A DNA stretch of 64,000 nucleotides from JAWHTC01 sp032586155 (GTDB lineage Bacteria; Pseudomonadota; Alphaproteobacteria; Rhodobacterales; Rhodobacteraceae): assembly GCF_032586155.1 (NCBI RefSeq), contig NZ_JAWHTC010000001.1, forward strand, positions 1-64,000, in the 5' to 3' direction. Shown in pieces: positions 50,165 through 58,905 of this stretch. The notes under the pieces were generated by a model. The model was given only the letters and a program-made list of their open reading frames with translations, was not told the origin of the DNA and made no database searches. Every line of letters starts with the position of its first letter. Positions within the stretch are counted from its first letter, which is position 1. The position numbers and the translations under genes are program-made.

Positions 50165-50902
50165 ATGGCGCAAAGCATCATCATCACCGGGGCCGGGCGC
50201 GGGGTTGGCAAGGCGACGGCAGAGGCGTTTCTTGAAGCGGGCTGGAACGTGGGTTTGATGGGGCGCACGGGCGGCCTGTTGGAAGAGGTGGCCGCAGGCC
50301 AAGAGCGGGCGCTGGTGCTGCCCTGCGACGTCCGGGACGAGTCCGCAGTTGCCGAAACGTTTGGTAAGGCGGCATCGCAGTGGGGTCACCTGGACGCGAT
50401 CTTCAACAATGCCGGTGTCTCGCTGTTGTCGGCCACCGTGGACGAGATCGAGGTGGAGGCCTGGCGCAATCTGATCGACATCAACCTGACGGGCTCGTTC
50501 ATCTGCGCCAAGGTTGCGTTTTCCATCATGCGGGCGCAGGACCCTCAAGGTGGGCGGATAATCAACAACGGCTCTGTCTCGGCCTATGTGCCGCGCTGGG
50601 GTTCGGCGGCCTATACCGCGTCGAAACATGCGATCACCGGTCTGACCCGGTCGATCTCGCTTGATGGGCGACCGTTTTCGATTGCCTGTGGACAGATTGA
50701 TATCGGCAACGCGTTGACCGACATGGCGGCAAAGATGACCACCGGCATGCCGCAGGCCGATGGCGAGGTGAAAGTCGAAACGGTGATGGATGTGGCCCAT
50801 GTGGCCAGTTCGGTGGTGCACATGGCGTCGCTGCCGCTCGATGCAAATGTTCAGTTCATGACGGTGATGGCGACAAATATGCCTTATATCGGAAGGGGTT
50901 AG
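50165..50902 (+). CDS. Short-chain dehydrogenase/reductase (SDR)
   Basis: NAD(P)-dependent oxidoreductase, 245 residues. Motifs: cofactor loop TGAGRGVGKATAEAF, the NNAGVS strand, the serine in NNGSVSAYV, and the catalytic YTASKHAITG. A relatively unusual IACGQIDIGNAL follows where many SDRs have the PG motif, which is common in a roseobacter subgroup. GGGAGGA precedes the ATG. Stands alone; substrate unknown. A small hairpin (GGGTTTC/GAAACCC, 50906-50930) follows it. Confidence 0.88.
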   Translation: MAQSIIITGAGRGVGKATAEAFLEAGWNVGLMGRTGGLLEEVAAGQERALVLPCDVRDESAVAETFGKAASQWGHLDAIFNNAGVSLLSATVDEIEVEAWRNLIDINLTGSFICAKVAFSIMRAQDPQGGRIINNGSVSAYVPRWGSAAYTASKHAITGLTRSISLDGRPFSIACGQIDIGNALTDMAAKMTTGMPQADGEVKVETVMDVAHVASSVVHMASLPLDANVQFMTVMATNMPYIGRG

Positions 50903-51110
50903 CATGGGTTTCTTGCGATATTTGAAACCCGCCGCCCCAAGCGGTTAACATGGGTTCCCCTGCGAAAAGCCGGGGGCTGGTATCCGTCGGCTTTCTGTCG
51001 GGTATCTGTCGGGCGTTCGCTGCCGTACGGAGTTAACCGGATATTGATTGATGCGGCGAGCGGTGGATGCACATGCTGTTAGGTCTGTGCGCGTGGAGCG
51101 CTTGCGCAAT

Positions 51111-51169
51111 GAGTATTTTGGTCAAGAAAGAGATCATGAGGCCGTATTTCTTTCTTGGCAAAAATACTC
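51111..51169. repeat. Long inverted repeat, 20-bp arms, likely bidirectional terminator
   Basis: The arm at 51111-51130 pairs with 51150-51169 with two mismatches around a 19-base loop. The right arm ends AAAAATACTC and gives a T-rich tail on the minus strand. A related half (63650-63670) lies in the other intergenic copy. Confidence 0.75.
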
Positions 51170-51227
51170 AAATCCTACCTGGCCACGGATGCGGGGATTC
51201 AATCCGGACACGATGGTGAGGCGAACC

Positions 51228-51290
51228 CGCCGAGCGTGCGCTCGGCGCCACCAGATGCCATGCGGGGCCGAGCGAAGCGAGGCCCCCGGG
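51228..51290. repeat. Dispersed intergenic element, copy A
   Basis: A perfect 9-bp hairpin (51228-51247) runs into a conserved stretch at 51244-51290. The stretch matches 63744-63787 at 42 of 44 aligned bases plus a 3-base indel. It lies 30 bases beyond the stop of the minus-strand fusion gene. Within it GGGGCC and GGCCCC can form another stem. Confidence 0.85.
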
Positions 51291-51320
51291 CGACGGCGAA
51301 GCCGGCGCAATCCCGGCAGG

Positions 51321-54300
51321 TCACTGCCGGGTGATGGTGTAAAGCTGACCGGTGGGCAGGGGGCCGGCGATGGTGGTCTCGGACCCGTCGGGCCAGCGGA
51401 TATGGGCGCTGTCGGCCTCGGGCAGGTCGGCGAGCCCGAAATGAACATGTGGCGCATCGAAGGACATGAAGCCACCGCCCAGTTGCAGCTCTTGCCGCTG
51501 GCTGCGGCCGGTGCTGTCGGTGAGGGTGATCACGGCGCCGATGCCGTCGCGGTTGCCGGTATGATCGACAAGGGCAAAGCCGATGGCGCGGGATTGCGCA
51601 TTGTTGCGAAAGAACGCCAGCGGGCCGTTGACCGGGTGGGTCAGGATGTCGAGATCGCCGTCGCCGTCGGCATCGAACTGGGTGGCCGAGGCAGTCATCA
51701 GGTAGTCCTCGAGTCCCATGGGGCCGGAAGCCTCGGTGAATTTGCCGCTGCCGTCATTGTCGAAATAGAGGTTTGACGGTGTGACCTCGTTCGGAACCCA
51801 GGTGCCGTTGACGATGTACATGTCCAAGTCACCATCGAGGTCGAAATCACCCAGTTTCGTGTCCCAGCTCCAGCCGCCCACTTCCAGGCCGCGTTTCTCG
51901 GCGGTGTCGGCATAGCCCTCGCTTTGCCATTCCAGAAGAACGTTCGAGCGCAGGATTTGCTGGTGGGTCAGATCGGCCTCCTCAGCGGGCACGGGCCGGG
52001 GCGGAAGAAAATGTAGGTCGCAATAGGCGCGTGGGATCGGCTGGTCCTTGGGGATCAGCTTGCAGACGCCGGGGTCGCGTTTCTGGATTGCCAGGTCCTT
52101 GACCAGAAGGGCACGGCATTCGGATTTGTAGCGTCCGCTCATCTGGCCGCATTTGCTGGCATAGGTCGGGTCGAAATTGTTGCCGGTCTTGTACCAGCGT
52201 TTTATGCCCATGTTCTTTTCGCAGATTGCTTTGGCTTCGGCGTCCGCGATGGCATCGCAATAAAGTTCGATGTCCTGCATCTTGAGGGTTTCCGAGATGC
52301 CCGAGCTGCGGCCCGCGATCTGTGCAAGATAGATTTCCGGATGGCCGTTGCCCGAGAGATCGCCGGTTTTGAGGGCCATCGTCGTGGTTGTGGTGTGCGG
52401 AATCTGGCCCGAGGCATGGGTGATCATCTCCCAGTTTCCTGTGCCATCGCCGAGGTAGAAGTAGTCGGGAATGTCGAAATCATTGCCGACGATCAGGTCC
52501 GTGTGGCCGTCGTTGTTGATGTCGGAAAACAGGATCGACAGGGTCTCGCCGGGGATGCCGGGCATGTCGGTTGTCTTGCCGCTGGGCGTGCCGTCGACGG
52601 TCCAGAGGATGCGGTTGCGGCTTTCCTCGCCGGGGATGCGGCGGTACCAGCCGGCGGCCCAGTTGCCCATGGCGATATCGAGATATCCGTTCTGATCGGC
52701 ATCGGCGAAACTCATCGCCATGGCGAGCGGGGTCGAGGGGTTATTGAGCAATTTGACCGGGGCCGAGGGGCCGAATTGGCCGTCATGGTTGCGCCAGAAA
52801 AAGCTGCCTTGCAGGTAGGTCGCCACGGTCAGGTCAAGCCAGCCGTCATTGTCCAGATCAGCCAGCGCGGCATTGAAGATATGGGCCTGTGCAAGCGGGC
52901 CGAGATCGACGGTTTGGCGGGTGAACTGGCCGGTGCCGTCGTTGAGATAGAGGTAGAGGCCAACTTCGGTCGAGGCGATGGCGATGTCGAGATCGCCGTC
53001 GCGGTCGATGTCACCCGAGGAAAGCGAGCGGCCTTCCCAGAACGGTGGCCACATGTCGCGCATGGAGAATTCGACCGGTTTGTCGATGCCGATTTTCGTG
53101 GCCTCCATGCGGGTGAAGGGGGTGTCACCGGCGGGGGAAGGGGCGGCGAAGGGTGCGGCGGTAACGGTGGTGTTTCCGGCGTCTTCGCTGCTGACTTGCC
53201 ACGGGTCGGTCGTGGCGGCATGGGCGGCGGGGATCAGGCTCCAGCCGGGGGCCGGGGCGGTCATGGGCGCGCGGGCGTCTTCGAGCAGCATGCGCAGGGC
53301 GCGCTCGGTCTGCCAGTCGTGATATGTTTGGGCGATGAGCCCGCCGAGGATGCCGAGAAGAACAACGCTGCCGGTCAGCATCCATGCGGCACGGCGGCCC
53401 ACGGATTGGTAGATGATCAGAAAGGAATAGACCGAGAAGCTGCCCAGCGTGAACAGCAGCACCATGACGTAACCGTGCGACAGACCAAGGCCCAGAAGCC
53501 CTCCGGTCACGACCACGTCAAAGGCGATGGGCACGGGCAGGAAGACCCCCACCAGCGCCAGCGGGATCAGGATCCAGGCGGCATAGGGCAGGCCGAGGAT
53601 CAGATCGTGGGGCAGGAGCGTGGCGGCCAGCGCGCCGAGGAACCCGGCCAGAAGCATCAGCGGCACGGTGAGTTTGATCACGAACCAGAGGTTCTTGAAA
53701 TAGGCAGTGATGACCGAGACCAGAGCGGCGATGATCCCGGGCTTGGGCGCCTGCCCCACCGCGGGGCCGTCGAGGCCGAAGAAGGCGGGCGGCGAGACAT
53801 CAACCGGAATGATTTCACGCTCGGGCAGGGTGCGGCAGATAAAAGGGATCAGCAGGAGGATGATCACCAGGCTGAGGACGATTTTCAGCGCCGCCATATA
53901 GGGCGGCATGACGGAAAACAGCATGGTCAGCACCACGATGTTGAGCGTGGGCGAGGCGATCATCGCCGACAGCGTGGTTTCGGCCCGCATGCCGGCGGAA
54001 TACATCCCCTTGGCAATCGGGGCGGCGCAGTTGACGCACACGCCTAAAGGCGTGCCGATAATGAGTCCGAGGAAGGAATTGGCAAAGCCGTTGCTAAAGC
54101 TGCGGCGCTGGACGTAAGCCGCGGCAGTCAGGAACCCGGCGGCAAAGAGAAGGCCGAATGTCATGCCCTTTTTGTTGGTGTTGATCCAGTTCAGCGTCGA
54201 CCAGAAGATCCGCTCGAGCACGCCCATGTCGGGGCTGACCGGGAACTTGGCCTCAAAACTGAGCGAATCCTCAAGCTGGATCGCGCCCGCCATCATCGCC

Positions 54301-54416
54301 TTTTCATCAAGCGCCGGATAGCGCGAGGTGGTCCAGAACACGGCGGCCAGACACACCAGGATCAGCAGGGACAGGATCAGGCGCGGCGGATCGATTGTTC
54401 GGGCGGAGTGGTTCAT
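51321..54416 (-). CDS. Permease - FG-GAP beta-propeller - ASPIC/UnbV fusion protein, 1031 residues
   Basis: An unusual fusion; function unknown. Residues about 12-370 are a membrane permease of the YraQ/ArsP (DUF318) type, with eight or more helices and the motif VCVNCAAPIAKGMYSAGMRAE near 126. The remainder appears periplasmic: a linker with a signal-peptidase-like AHA site near 400, then seven calcium-type FG-GAP loops (for example DIDRDGDLDI 469, DLDNDGWLDL 520, DINNDGHTDL 632, DFDLDGDLDM 857, DADGDGDLDI 915). A six-cysteine insert (C720, 732, 756, 767, 785, 799) splits the propeller. An ASPIC/UnbV domain fills about 950-1031. No such full architecture is known to me. It lies in a T2SS-linked minus-strand group. 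Cargo could be a metal, sulfur or organic ligand, but this is a guess. Confidence 0.85.
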   Translation of the reverse strand: MNHSARTIDPPRLILSLLILVCLAAVFWTTSRYPALDEKAMMAGAIQLEDSLSFEAKFPVSPDMGVLERIFWSTLNWINTNKKGMTFGLLFAAGFLTAAAYVQRRSFSNGFANSFLGLIIGTPLGVCVNCAAPIAKGMYSAGMRAETTLSAMIASPTLNIVVLTMLFSVMPPYMAALKIVLSLVIILLLIPFICRTLPEREIIPVDVSPPAFFGLDGPAVGQAPKPGIIAALVSVITAYFKNLWFVIKLTVPLMLLAGFLGALAATLLPHDLILGLPYAAWILIPLALVGVFLPVPIAFDVVVTGGLLGLGLSHGYVMVLLFTLGSFSVYSFLIIYQSVGRRAAWMLTGSVVLLGILGGLIAQTYHDWQTERALRMLLEDARAPMTAPAPGWSLIPAAHAATTDPWQVSSEDAGNTTVTAAPFAAPSPAGDTPFTRMEATKIGIDKPVEFSMRDMWPPFWEGRSLSSGDIDRDGDLDIAIASTEVGLYLYLNDGTGQFTRQTVDLGPLAQAHIFNAALADLDNDGWLDLTVATYLQGSFFWRNHDGQFGPSAPVKLLNNPSTPLAMAMSFADADQNGYLDIAMGNWAAGWYRRIPGEESRNRILWTVDGTPSGKTTDMPGIPGETLSILFSDINNDGHTDLIVGNDFDIPDYFYLGDGTGNWEMITHASGQIPHTTTTTMALKTGDLSGNGHPEIYLAQIAGRSSGISETLKMQDIELYCDAIADAEAKAICEKNMGIKRWYKTGNNFDPTYASKCGQMSGRYKSECRALLVKDLAIQKRDPGVCKLIPKDQPIPRAYCDLHFLPPRPVPAEEADLTHQQILRSNVLLEWQSEGYADTAEKRGLEVGGWSWDTKLGDFDLDGDLDMYIVNGTWVPNEVTPSNLYFDNDGSGKFTEASGPMGLEDYLMTASATQFDADGDGDLDILTHPVNGPLAFFRNNAQSRAIGFALVDHTGNRDGIGAVITLTDSTGRSQRQELQLGGGFMSFDAPHVHFGLADLPEADSAHIRWPDGSETTIAGPLPTGQLYTITRQ

Positions 54417-54530
54417 GGGACCAAAAAGGTAAGAGTGGCGCAGGCCATGCGGGATTATTGCATGGAACGGATTGATTTCAAAGGAAATCCAGCGGGCGTT
54501 TCAGAGCCCGCCGCAAGGATCGGGCCGGGA

Positions 54531-54944
54531 TCAGCCCTCGTCTTCCTTGATGTCCTTTTCCGGCACGATCACACCGCGTTCGACGGTAAAATGGCCCTGG
54601 CCGTGATACGGGATGGCCTCACTGTCGGACTGGTTCTCGCCGCGACCGGAATCGATCTGGTTGACGATCTTGCGTGTCTTGTCGGTCGCTGCCGTAAGCT
54701 CGTAACGGTAGACACCGTCCTGAACATCACCGGAAAGCTTGTAGACCGGGGTGCCGGACTGGGCGTGGATTGTCACGATCTTGCCTGAAGGTTCTGAGAT
54801 GGTCAGGGTGGCATTGGTCAGCCCGATCCAGTTGACGAACCAGATGGCGTTGGAATTGTGCTGTTTGACCGGTTCGGCAGCCTGAACCGCAGTGGCGATC
54901 AGAGCGGCGATAGCGGCCGTAAGAAGCGATTTGAGTTTGGGCAT
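54531..54944 (-). CDS. Small exported protein of unknown function, 137 residues
   Basis: A signal peptide (about residues 1-22, ending VQA) leads a mature protein of about 115 residues. The part NAIWFVNWIGLTNATLTIS and later GDVQDGVYRYELTAAT suggest a small beta-sandwich that could be an exported adhesin-like or filament-like domain. The C-terminus is strongly acidic (PEKDIKEDEG). AGGACC lies 6 bases before the ATG. It is 114 bases upstream of the permease-ASPIC gene on the same strand and close to a type II secretion locus, so it may be a secreted substrate. I do not recognise the family. Confidence 0.7.
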   Translation of the reverse strand: MPKLKSLLTAAIAALIATAVQAAEPVKQHNSNAIWFVNWIGLTNATLTISEPSGKIVTIHAQSGTPVYKLSGDVQDGVYRYELTAATDKTRKIVNQIDSGRGENQSDSEAIPYHGQGHFTVERGVIVPEKDIKEDEG

Positions 54945-55163
54945 AACAAGGTCCTGTTGACGATGAATTTCAAAAACTGCAGCAAGTGCGAGGGGTCGGC
55001 AAGCCGCTGCTGCGAAAAAAGTGACACTCTACCACTCCGGTTATCCCGCAATGTCGGGTTGAAAACCGGAAGCGCCAGATGAGTATAACGCATAGAGGGC
55101 CTGTGAAAAGGTTGCAGTTTTACCCGTTGCGCCGGTTCTTGCCACCTGTCGAAGGGCCCGGCC

Positions 55164-56345
55164 CTAGCGCTTCAGACGGTCGGCGGCGAGAACCTGGGCC
55201 TGGTTGATCTGGGCCGGAGTCATCAGCTTGGTTTGAGTAAGCCCCAGCGCCGAGGCGTTTTCCTGACCGGCGGCCTCGGCCAGGGTCAGCCACATCTGGC
55301 CGAGGACAAAATCCTGAAGAACGGCGCGGCCCTGGAAATGCATCAGGCCGAGCCCGGTCATGGCCGGGCCGTACCCCTTGGCTGCGGACGTCGAAAACAG
55401 AGAGGCTGCACCGCGCAGGGCGGCATGGTCGGATTCAGGATCATTGGCCAGCAGCCAGCCCAACTGGAATTGCGACACCGGATCGCCCGCATTGGCCGCC
55501 TGCACCAGGCGCTGGCGGGTTTCCGGCGTATCGGTCAAGGGCTGCAGCCGCGTGTCGTAAGGGATATGCGCGCTGTCCTTGTCCGACGCGGTCTCAGAAC
55601 CCTGCCCGCCCATGCGGTAAAGCTCGGCGGCACGGGCCTCGTCGATGGGGACACCAAAGCCATTTTCATACATTACACCAAGGTTGCGGTGGGCCTGTTT
55701 CATGCCCTGTTCCGAGGACTTGGCAAAGAGTTCAGCCGCGCGGGCATAGTCCTGTTCGACGCCGTTGCCGCGCGCATAGAGCAGGCCGAGGTTGTTCTGG
55801 GCGCGGGCGTTGCCCTGCTCGGCGGCCTGGCTGTAGAGGCTGTGGGCGCGGGTGAAATCCTGTTCGACCCCGCGACCGTTCTGGTAGAGCACACCGAGGC
55901 TGACGATCGAGGGCAGGAACCCTTGTTCGGCGGCCTTGGTATAGGCCTCGGCGGCGGCGGCGGGGTCGGATGAGCCGTCGGCGCCGTTTTCAAGTGCGCC
56001 GCCAAGATCGTGCAGGAATTGCGGGTCGCCGGATGCGGCGGCGGCGCTCAGCCAGCGCAGCGCCTGCGCCTGGTCGCGGGCAACGCCGAACCCGGCGTGA
56101 TGGTAGCGTCCGAGGAAGTTCTGGGCTCCAGGGTGGCCGGCGGCAGCGGCGTGGGTGAACCACTCGGCGGCGGTGGCAAAGCTTTGCGCGACACCATCGC
56201 CGTGGTGAAAGCGCAAACCCTCGGCAAAGAGCGTTTCGGCGTTGGCGGGTTCGGCGATGGGGGCGGGCGTGGTGGTCTGGGCCGAGAGAGGACTGACCAA
56301 GGCGGCAAGGGCCGCCAGGGCGATGATCAGGCGAGTGTTAATCAT
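55164..56345 (-). CDS. Exported Sel1-repeat (TPR-like) protein, 393 residues
   Basis: Scaffold protein built of about eight Sel1-like repeats, each with the A-x2-G/W-x4-AA-x-G pattern (for example WFTHAAAAGHPGAQNFLGRYHHAGFGV). A signal peptide covers about residues 1-24 (ending SAQ). There is a repeat-free linker near 225-265. ATG at 56345 overlaps the stop of the other Sel1 gene by eight bases, so the two are coupled. Sel1 proteins usually mediate protein-protein contact; here probably in the periplasm with secretion or with the exported proteins downstream. Confidence 0.88.
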   Translation of the reverse strand: MINTRLIIALAALAALVSPLSAQTTTPAPIAEPANAETLFAEGLRFHHGDGVAQSFATAAEWFTHAAAAGHPGAQNFLGRYHHAGFGVARDQAQALRWLSAAAASGDPQFLHDLGGALENGADGSSDPAAAAEAYTKAAEQGFLPSIVSLGVLYQNGRGVEQDFTRAHSLYSQAAEQGNARAQNNLGLLYARGNGVEQDYARAAELFAKSSEQGMKQAHRNLGVMYENGFGVPIDEARAAELYRMGGQGSETASDKDSAHIPYDTRLQPLTDTPETRQRLVQAANAGDPVSQFQLGWLLANDPESDHAALRGAASLFSTSAAKGYGPAMTGLGLMHFQGRAVLQDFVLGQMWLTLAEAAGQENASALGLTQTKLMTPAQINQAQVLAADRLKR

Positions 56346-57972
56346 TGGAGGAAGCCTTGTCGCTGTCCTTGTCCGCATCGCTGGTTTTGATCTGTTGCAC
56401 GGTCTGCGGAGCGCGGGCCCCTTCTGCGGCCATCCAGCTGCGGGCGGCTTCCTGCGCCGTGGCCACCTGTTCCGGCGTCATCAACTGCCCCAGGAGGGCG
56501 CGTTGTTCGACAGCCTCGGCGATGCCCTGGGTGGCGGCGATGTTGAACCATTTATGCGCTGCAACATAATCCAGCTCGATACCAGCCCCGGTGGTGTATA
56601 ACATGCCAAGACGAAATTGAGCCGTGGCATCGCCCATTTCGGCTGCCTCAGAGAGTAGGTTGGCGATATGGGCCTCATCCCCGCCACGGTCCTGCAGCAG
56701 CAGGGCCAAAATGGTCCGGGCCGGGCGGTTTTCACCGCGCGCCTGCTGTTCCAGCCAGGCCAGCGCCTCGGCATCGTCCTTTTGGGTTACGGCCAGCGCT
56801 GCCCATGGCACAGCGGTTTGCGGCGCGACCAGCCCGTCGAGCAGGCCGCGGGCGGCCATCCGGCCAAGTTGCAGCCGGGCCGCGGCGAAATCGGCTTCCT
56901 CGTCGGCAAGCCGCAACAGGCGGACCGCCTCGGTCAGATCGCGGTCTGCGCCGCGCCCTTCGGTCAGCAAAACTGCCTGGGCCAGCATACCGCGGGGGTC
57001 ACCGGCGGCGGCCGCACGGTGGTACCAGTCATAGGCGGCCTTGTCGTCCTGGGGCAGGCCGTGATCCGGTCCCTTGAGGTGGATATGCCCCAACTGGACT
57101 TGGGCGCCTGTATCGCCGGCCTCGGCCGCGGCTTGCAGCCAGCGCAGCGCCTCGGTCACGTTGCGCGGGCCGCTGGCGTCAGTCAGATAGCGCAGACCGA
57201 GCTCGCGCTGGGCGACGGGAAGCCCTGCTTCGGCGGCGCGGCGGAACCAGGACAGGGCCGCGGCGCGATCCTGCTTCATGCCGTTGCCGCGATCCAGCGC
57301 TAAGGCAAGGAAAAGCTGTGATTGGACATGGCCGTTGGCGGCGGCCTCGGTCAGCCAGCGCTGAGTTTTAACGGTATCCTTTTCGGTGCCGATACCGCGG
57401 GAAAAGGCCTTGGCAAGCTCGAACTGGGCGGCAACGTGCCCCTGTTCCCCGGCGGCCAGGAGCCAGTTCAGTGCATTGGCAGGATCGGCCTCCATGCCGA
57501 CACCGTTCTGCATCGACAGAGCCAGGTAGTATTGCCCGCCGGAATTGCCGCGCGCAGCGGCGCGTTGCAGCAGCGGTGCAGCGGCCAGCGCGCCTTTTTC
57601 CGTCTTGGAGCTGAGGTAGATGCGGGCCAGAAGCACCATCGCCTCTATATGGTCCTGATCAACCGCCTTTTGCAGCCACGTCGCCGCGGCCTTGTTGTCG
57701 CGCGGGCCACCATGGCCATTGGCCAGAACCCGGCCATAGCGGTACTGCGCCAGCGCGGTGCCTTCGGTTTCGGCCAGGATTTTCAGACCCTCGCGAACAA
57801 AGACCATGTCCCCCGCGGCCCAGGCGCGCTCGATTTCGGCCATGGTGGGGGCGGCGGGTTGTGAGGGTTGGGCGGGGTTCTCACCGCTGGTCTGTGCCGG
57901 AAGAACGTTCGGGCCAAGGACCAGGGCACAGGCAAGGCAGAGCGGGACAAGGCGGAAAGAATGCAGCGTCAT
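56338..57972 (-). CDS. Exported Sel1-repeat (TPR-like) protein, 544 residues
   Basis: A second and longer Sel1 protein with ten or more repeats. The signal peptide covers about residues 1-27 (ending PAQ). A Pro/Ala-rich segment precedes the repeats; the C-terminal 30 residues are hydrophilic with many Asp, Lys and Ser (QIKTSDADKDSDKASS). It shares with the neighbouring Sel1 protein a final motif of the type LMTPEQVATAQE, so the two likely arose by duplication. It follows gspO by 87 bases on the same strand. Confidence 0.88.
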   Translation of the reverse strand: MTLHSFRLVPLCLACALVLGPNVLPAQTSGENPAQPSQPAAPTMAEIERAWAAGDMVFVREGLKILAETEGTALAQYRYGRVLANGHGGPRDNKAAATWLQKAVDQDHIEAMVLLARIYLSSKTEKGALAAAPLLQRAAARGNSGGQYYLALSMQNGVGMEADPANALNWLLAAGEQGHVAAQFELAKAFSRGIGTEKDTVKTQRWLTEAAANGHVQSQLFLALALDRGNGMKQDRAAALSWFRRAAEAGLPVAQRELGLRYLTDASGPRNVTEALRWLQAAAEAGDTGAQVQLGHIHLKGPDHGLPQDDKAAYDWYHRAAAAGDPRGMLAQAVLLTEGRGADRDLTEAVRLLRLADEEADFAAARLQLGRMAARGLLDGLVAPQTAVPWAALAVTQKDDAEALAWLEQQARGENRPARTILALLLQDRGGDEAHIANLLSEAAEMGDATAQFRLGMLYTTGAGIELDYVAAHKWFNIAATQGIAEAVEQRALLGQLMTPEQVATAQEAARSWMAAEGARAPQTVQQIKTSDADKDSDKASSND

Positions 57973-58059
57973 CTGGGGAATCCATTGTTCGGGTTCTTGG
58001 TTGTGGCGGTCGAAAAAACTGAAACTATAGGTGTAGGTTAAGATGCGATGCGCGCATGG

Positions 58060-58821
58060 TCAAACCGGCAATCGCAAGGTCAGCCAGAGGAGGCCGGTTG
58101 CCGCCGCCAATGCCGCACCGAAGGGCAGGGGCCGTGTGGCCTGCATCGCATGGCTGCGCCCCATCAGCGCACCGATCAGAGCAGAGGCAAGCGCCGCAAG
58201 AGATGCCATGAGAACCATGATCGGCAGCATTTCCGGGCCAAGTGCGGCCCCCAGCCCGGCCATCAGCTTGACATCGCCCAGGCCCAGCCCCTCGCGGCCG
58301 CGCAGCCAGAAATAGGCCAGGCGCAGGGCCAGGAAACTGCCCAGCCCGATGGCCGCGCCCCAGATTGCATCGGTCATTGACGGCAGGCCTGTTTGCCAGG
58401 CCAGCAGCAGCGCCACGATCAAGAGCGCCCCGGTCAGCAGATCGGGCAGGCGAAAATGGTGCAGATCGGCCGCGGCCAGCGTCACGAGAAGCCAAAGAAA
58501 AACAGCATAACCCCAGGCCAGCATTGGCGTCGGCGCCAGAACCACGGCAAAGAGAGCAAGGCCGACGGTGGTCAGTTCGAAGTAAACAAGCCAGGACGGG
58601 ATCGGTGCGCCGCAATGGCGACAACGGCCCCGGGTCAAGGCAAAGGACAGGATCGGGATCAGGTCACGGGCGGAGAGGGGGATCTTGCAGCTCCGACAAT
58701 GCGAGCGCGGCAGGATGATGCTTTCGTCACGCGGCAATCGGTCGGCTGCGAGCGCCAGGAACGAGCCGGCAAATGGCGAAAACACAAGCAGCATCAGGAT
58801 ATATGGATCGGTGAGGGCCAT
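58060..58821 (-). CDS. gspO: Type IV prepilin peptidase (GspO/PilD family)
   Basis: Membrane aspartyl protease that removes the leader from pseudopilins and methylates the new N-terminus, 253 residues, about eight helices. The zinc-binding cytoplasmic domain has CRSC and CRHC pairs (about 42-71). Catalytic aspartates are in AAADLHHFRLPD and in GLGLGDVKLMAG. The signature GxGDxKL is intact. It is divergent from gspG with 84 bases between starts and precedes two Sel1 genes. Confidence 0.93.
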   Translation of the reverse strand: MALTDPYILMLLVFSPFAGSFLALAADRLPRDESIILPRSHCRSCKIPLSARDLIPILSFALTRGRCRHCGAPIPSWLVYFELTTVGLALFAVVLAPTPMLAWGYAVFLWLLVTLAAADLHHFRLPDLLTGALLIVALLLAWQTGLPSMTDAIWGAAIGLGSFLALRLAYFWLRGREGLGLGDVKLMAGLGAALGPEMLPIMVLMASLAALASALIGALMGRSHAMQATRPLPFGAALAAATGLLWLTLRLPV

Positions 58822-58905
58822 GCGGTCTCATACGGTGTGGATGACTGATTGTCAGCCCGTTTGCCGCCTTGTAGGGTGGAACCATTCAAGCAAGGGCTAT
58901 TTCGC

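Larger units (their letters stand above)
50903..51320. other. Intergenic region, 418 bases, with hairpins and a dispersed repeat
   Basis: In order: a 7-bp hairpin after the SDR gene, a near-direct repeat (GGTTAGCATGGGTT at 50897 and GGTTAACATGGGTT at 50943), a long inverted repeat at 51111-51169, and the hairpin-plus-conserved element at 51228-51290 that recurs near 63.7 kb. No gene seen. It lies between convergent genes. Confidence 0.7.

Noticed and set aside
52341..54047. 568-codon open frame on the plus strand inside the permease-ASPIC gene
   Set aside because: Antisense shadow of a gene with clear repeats; the product is low-complexity Gly/Asp/Val/Arg-rich.
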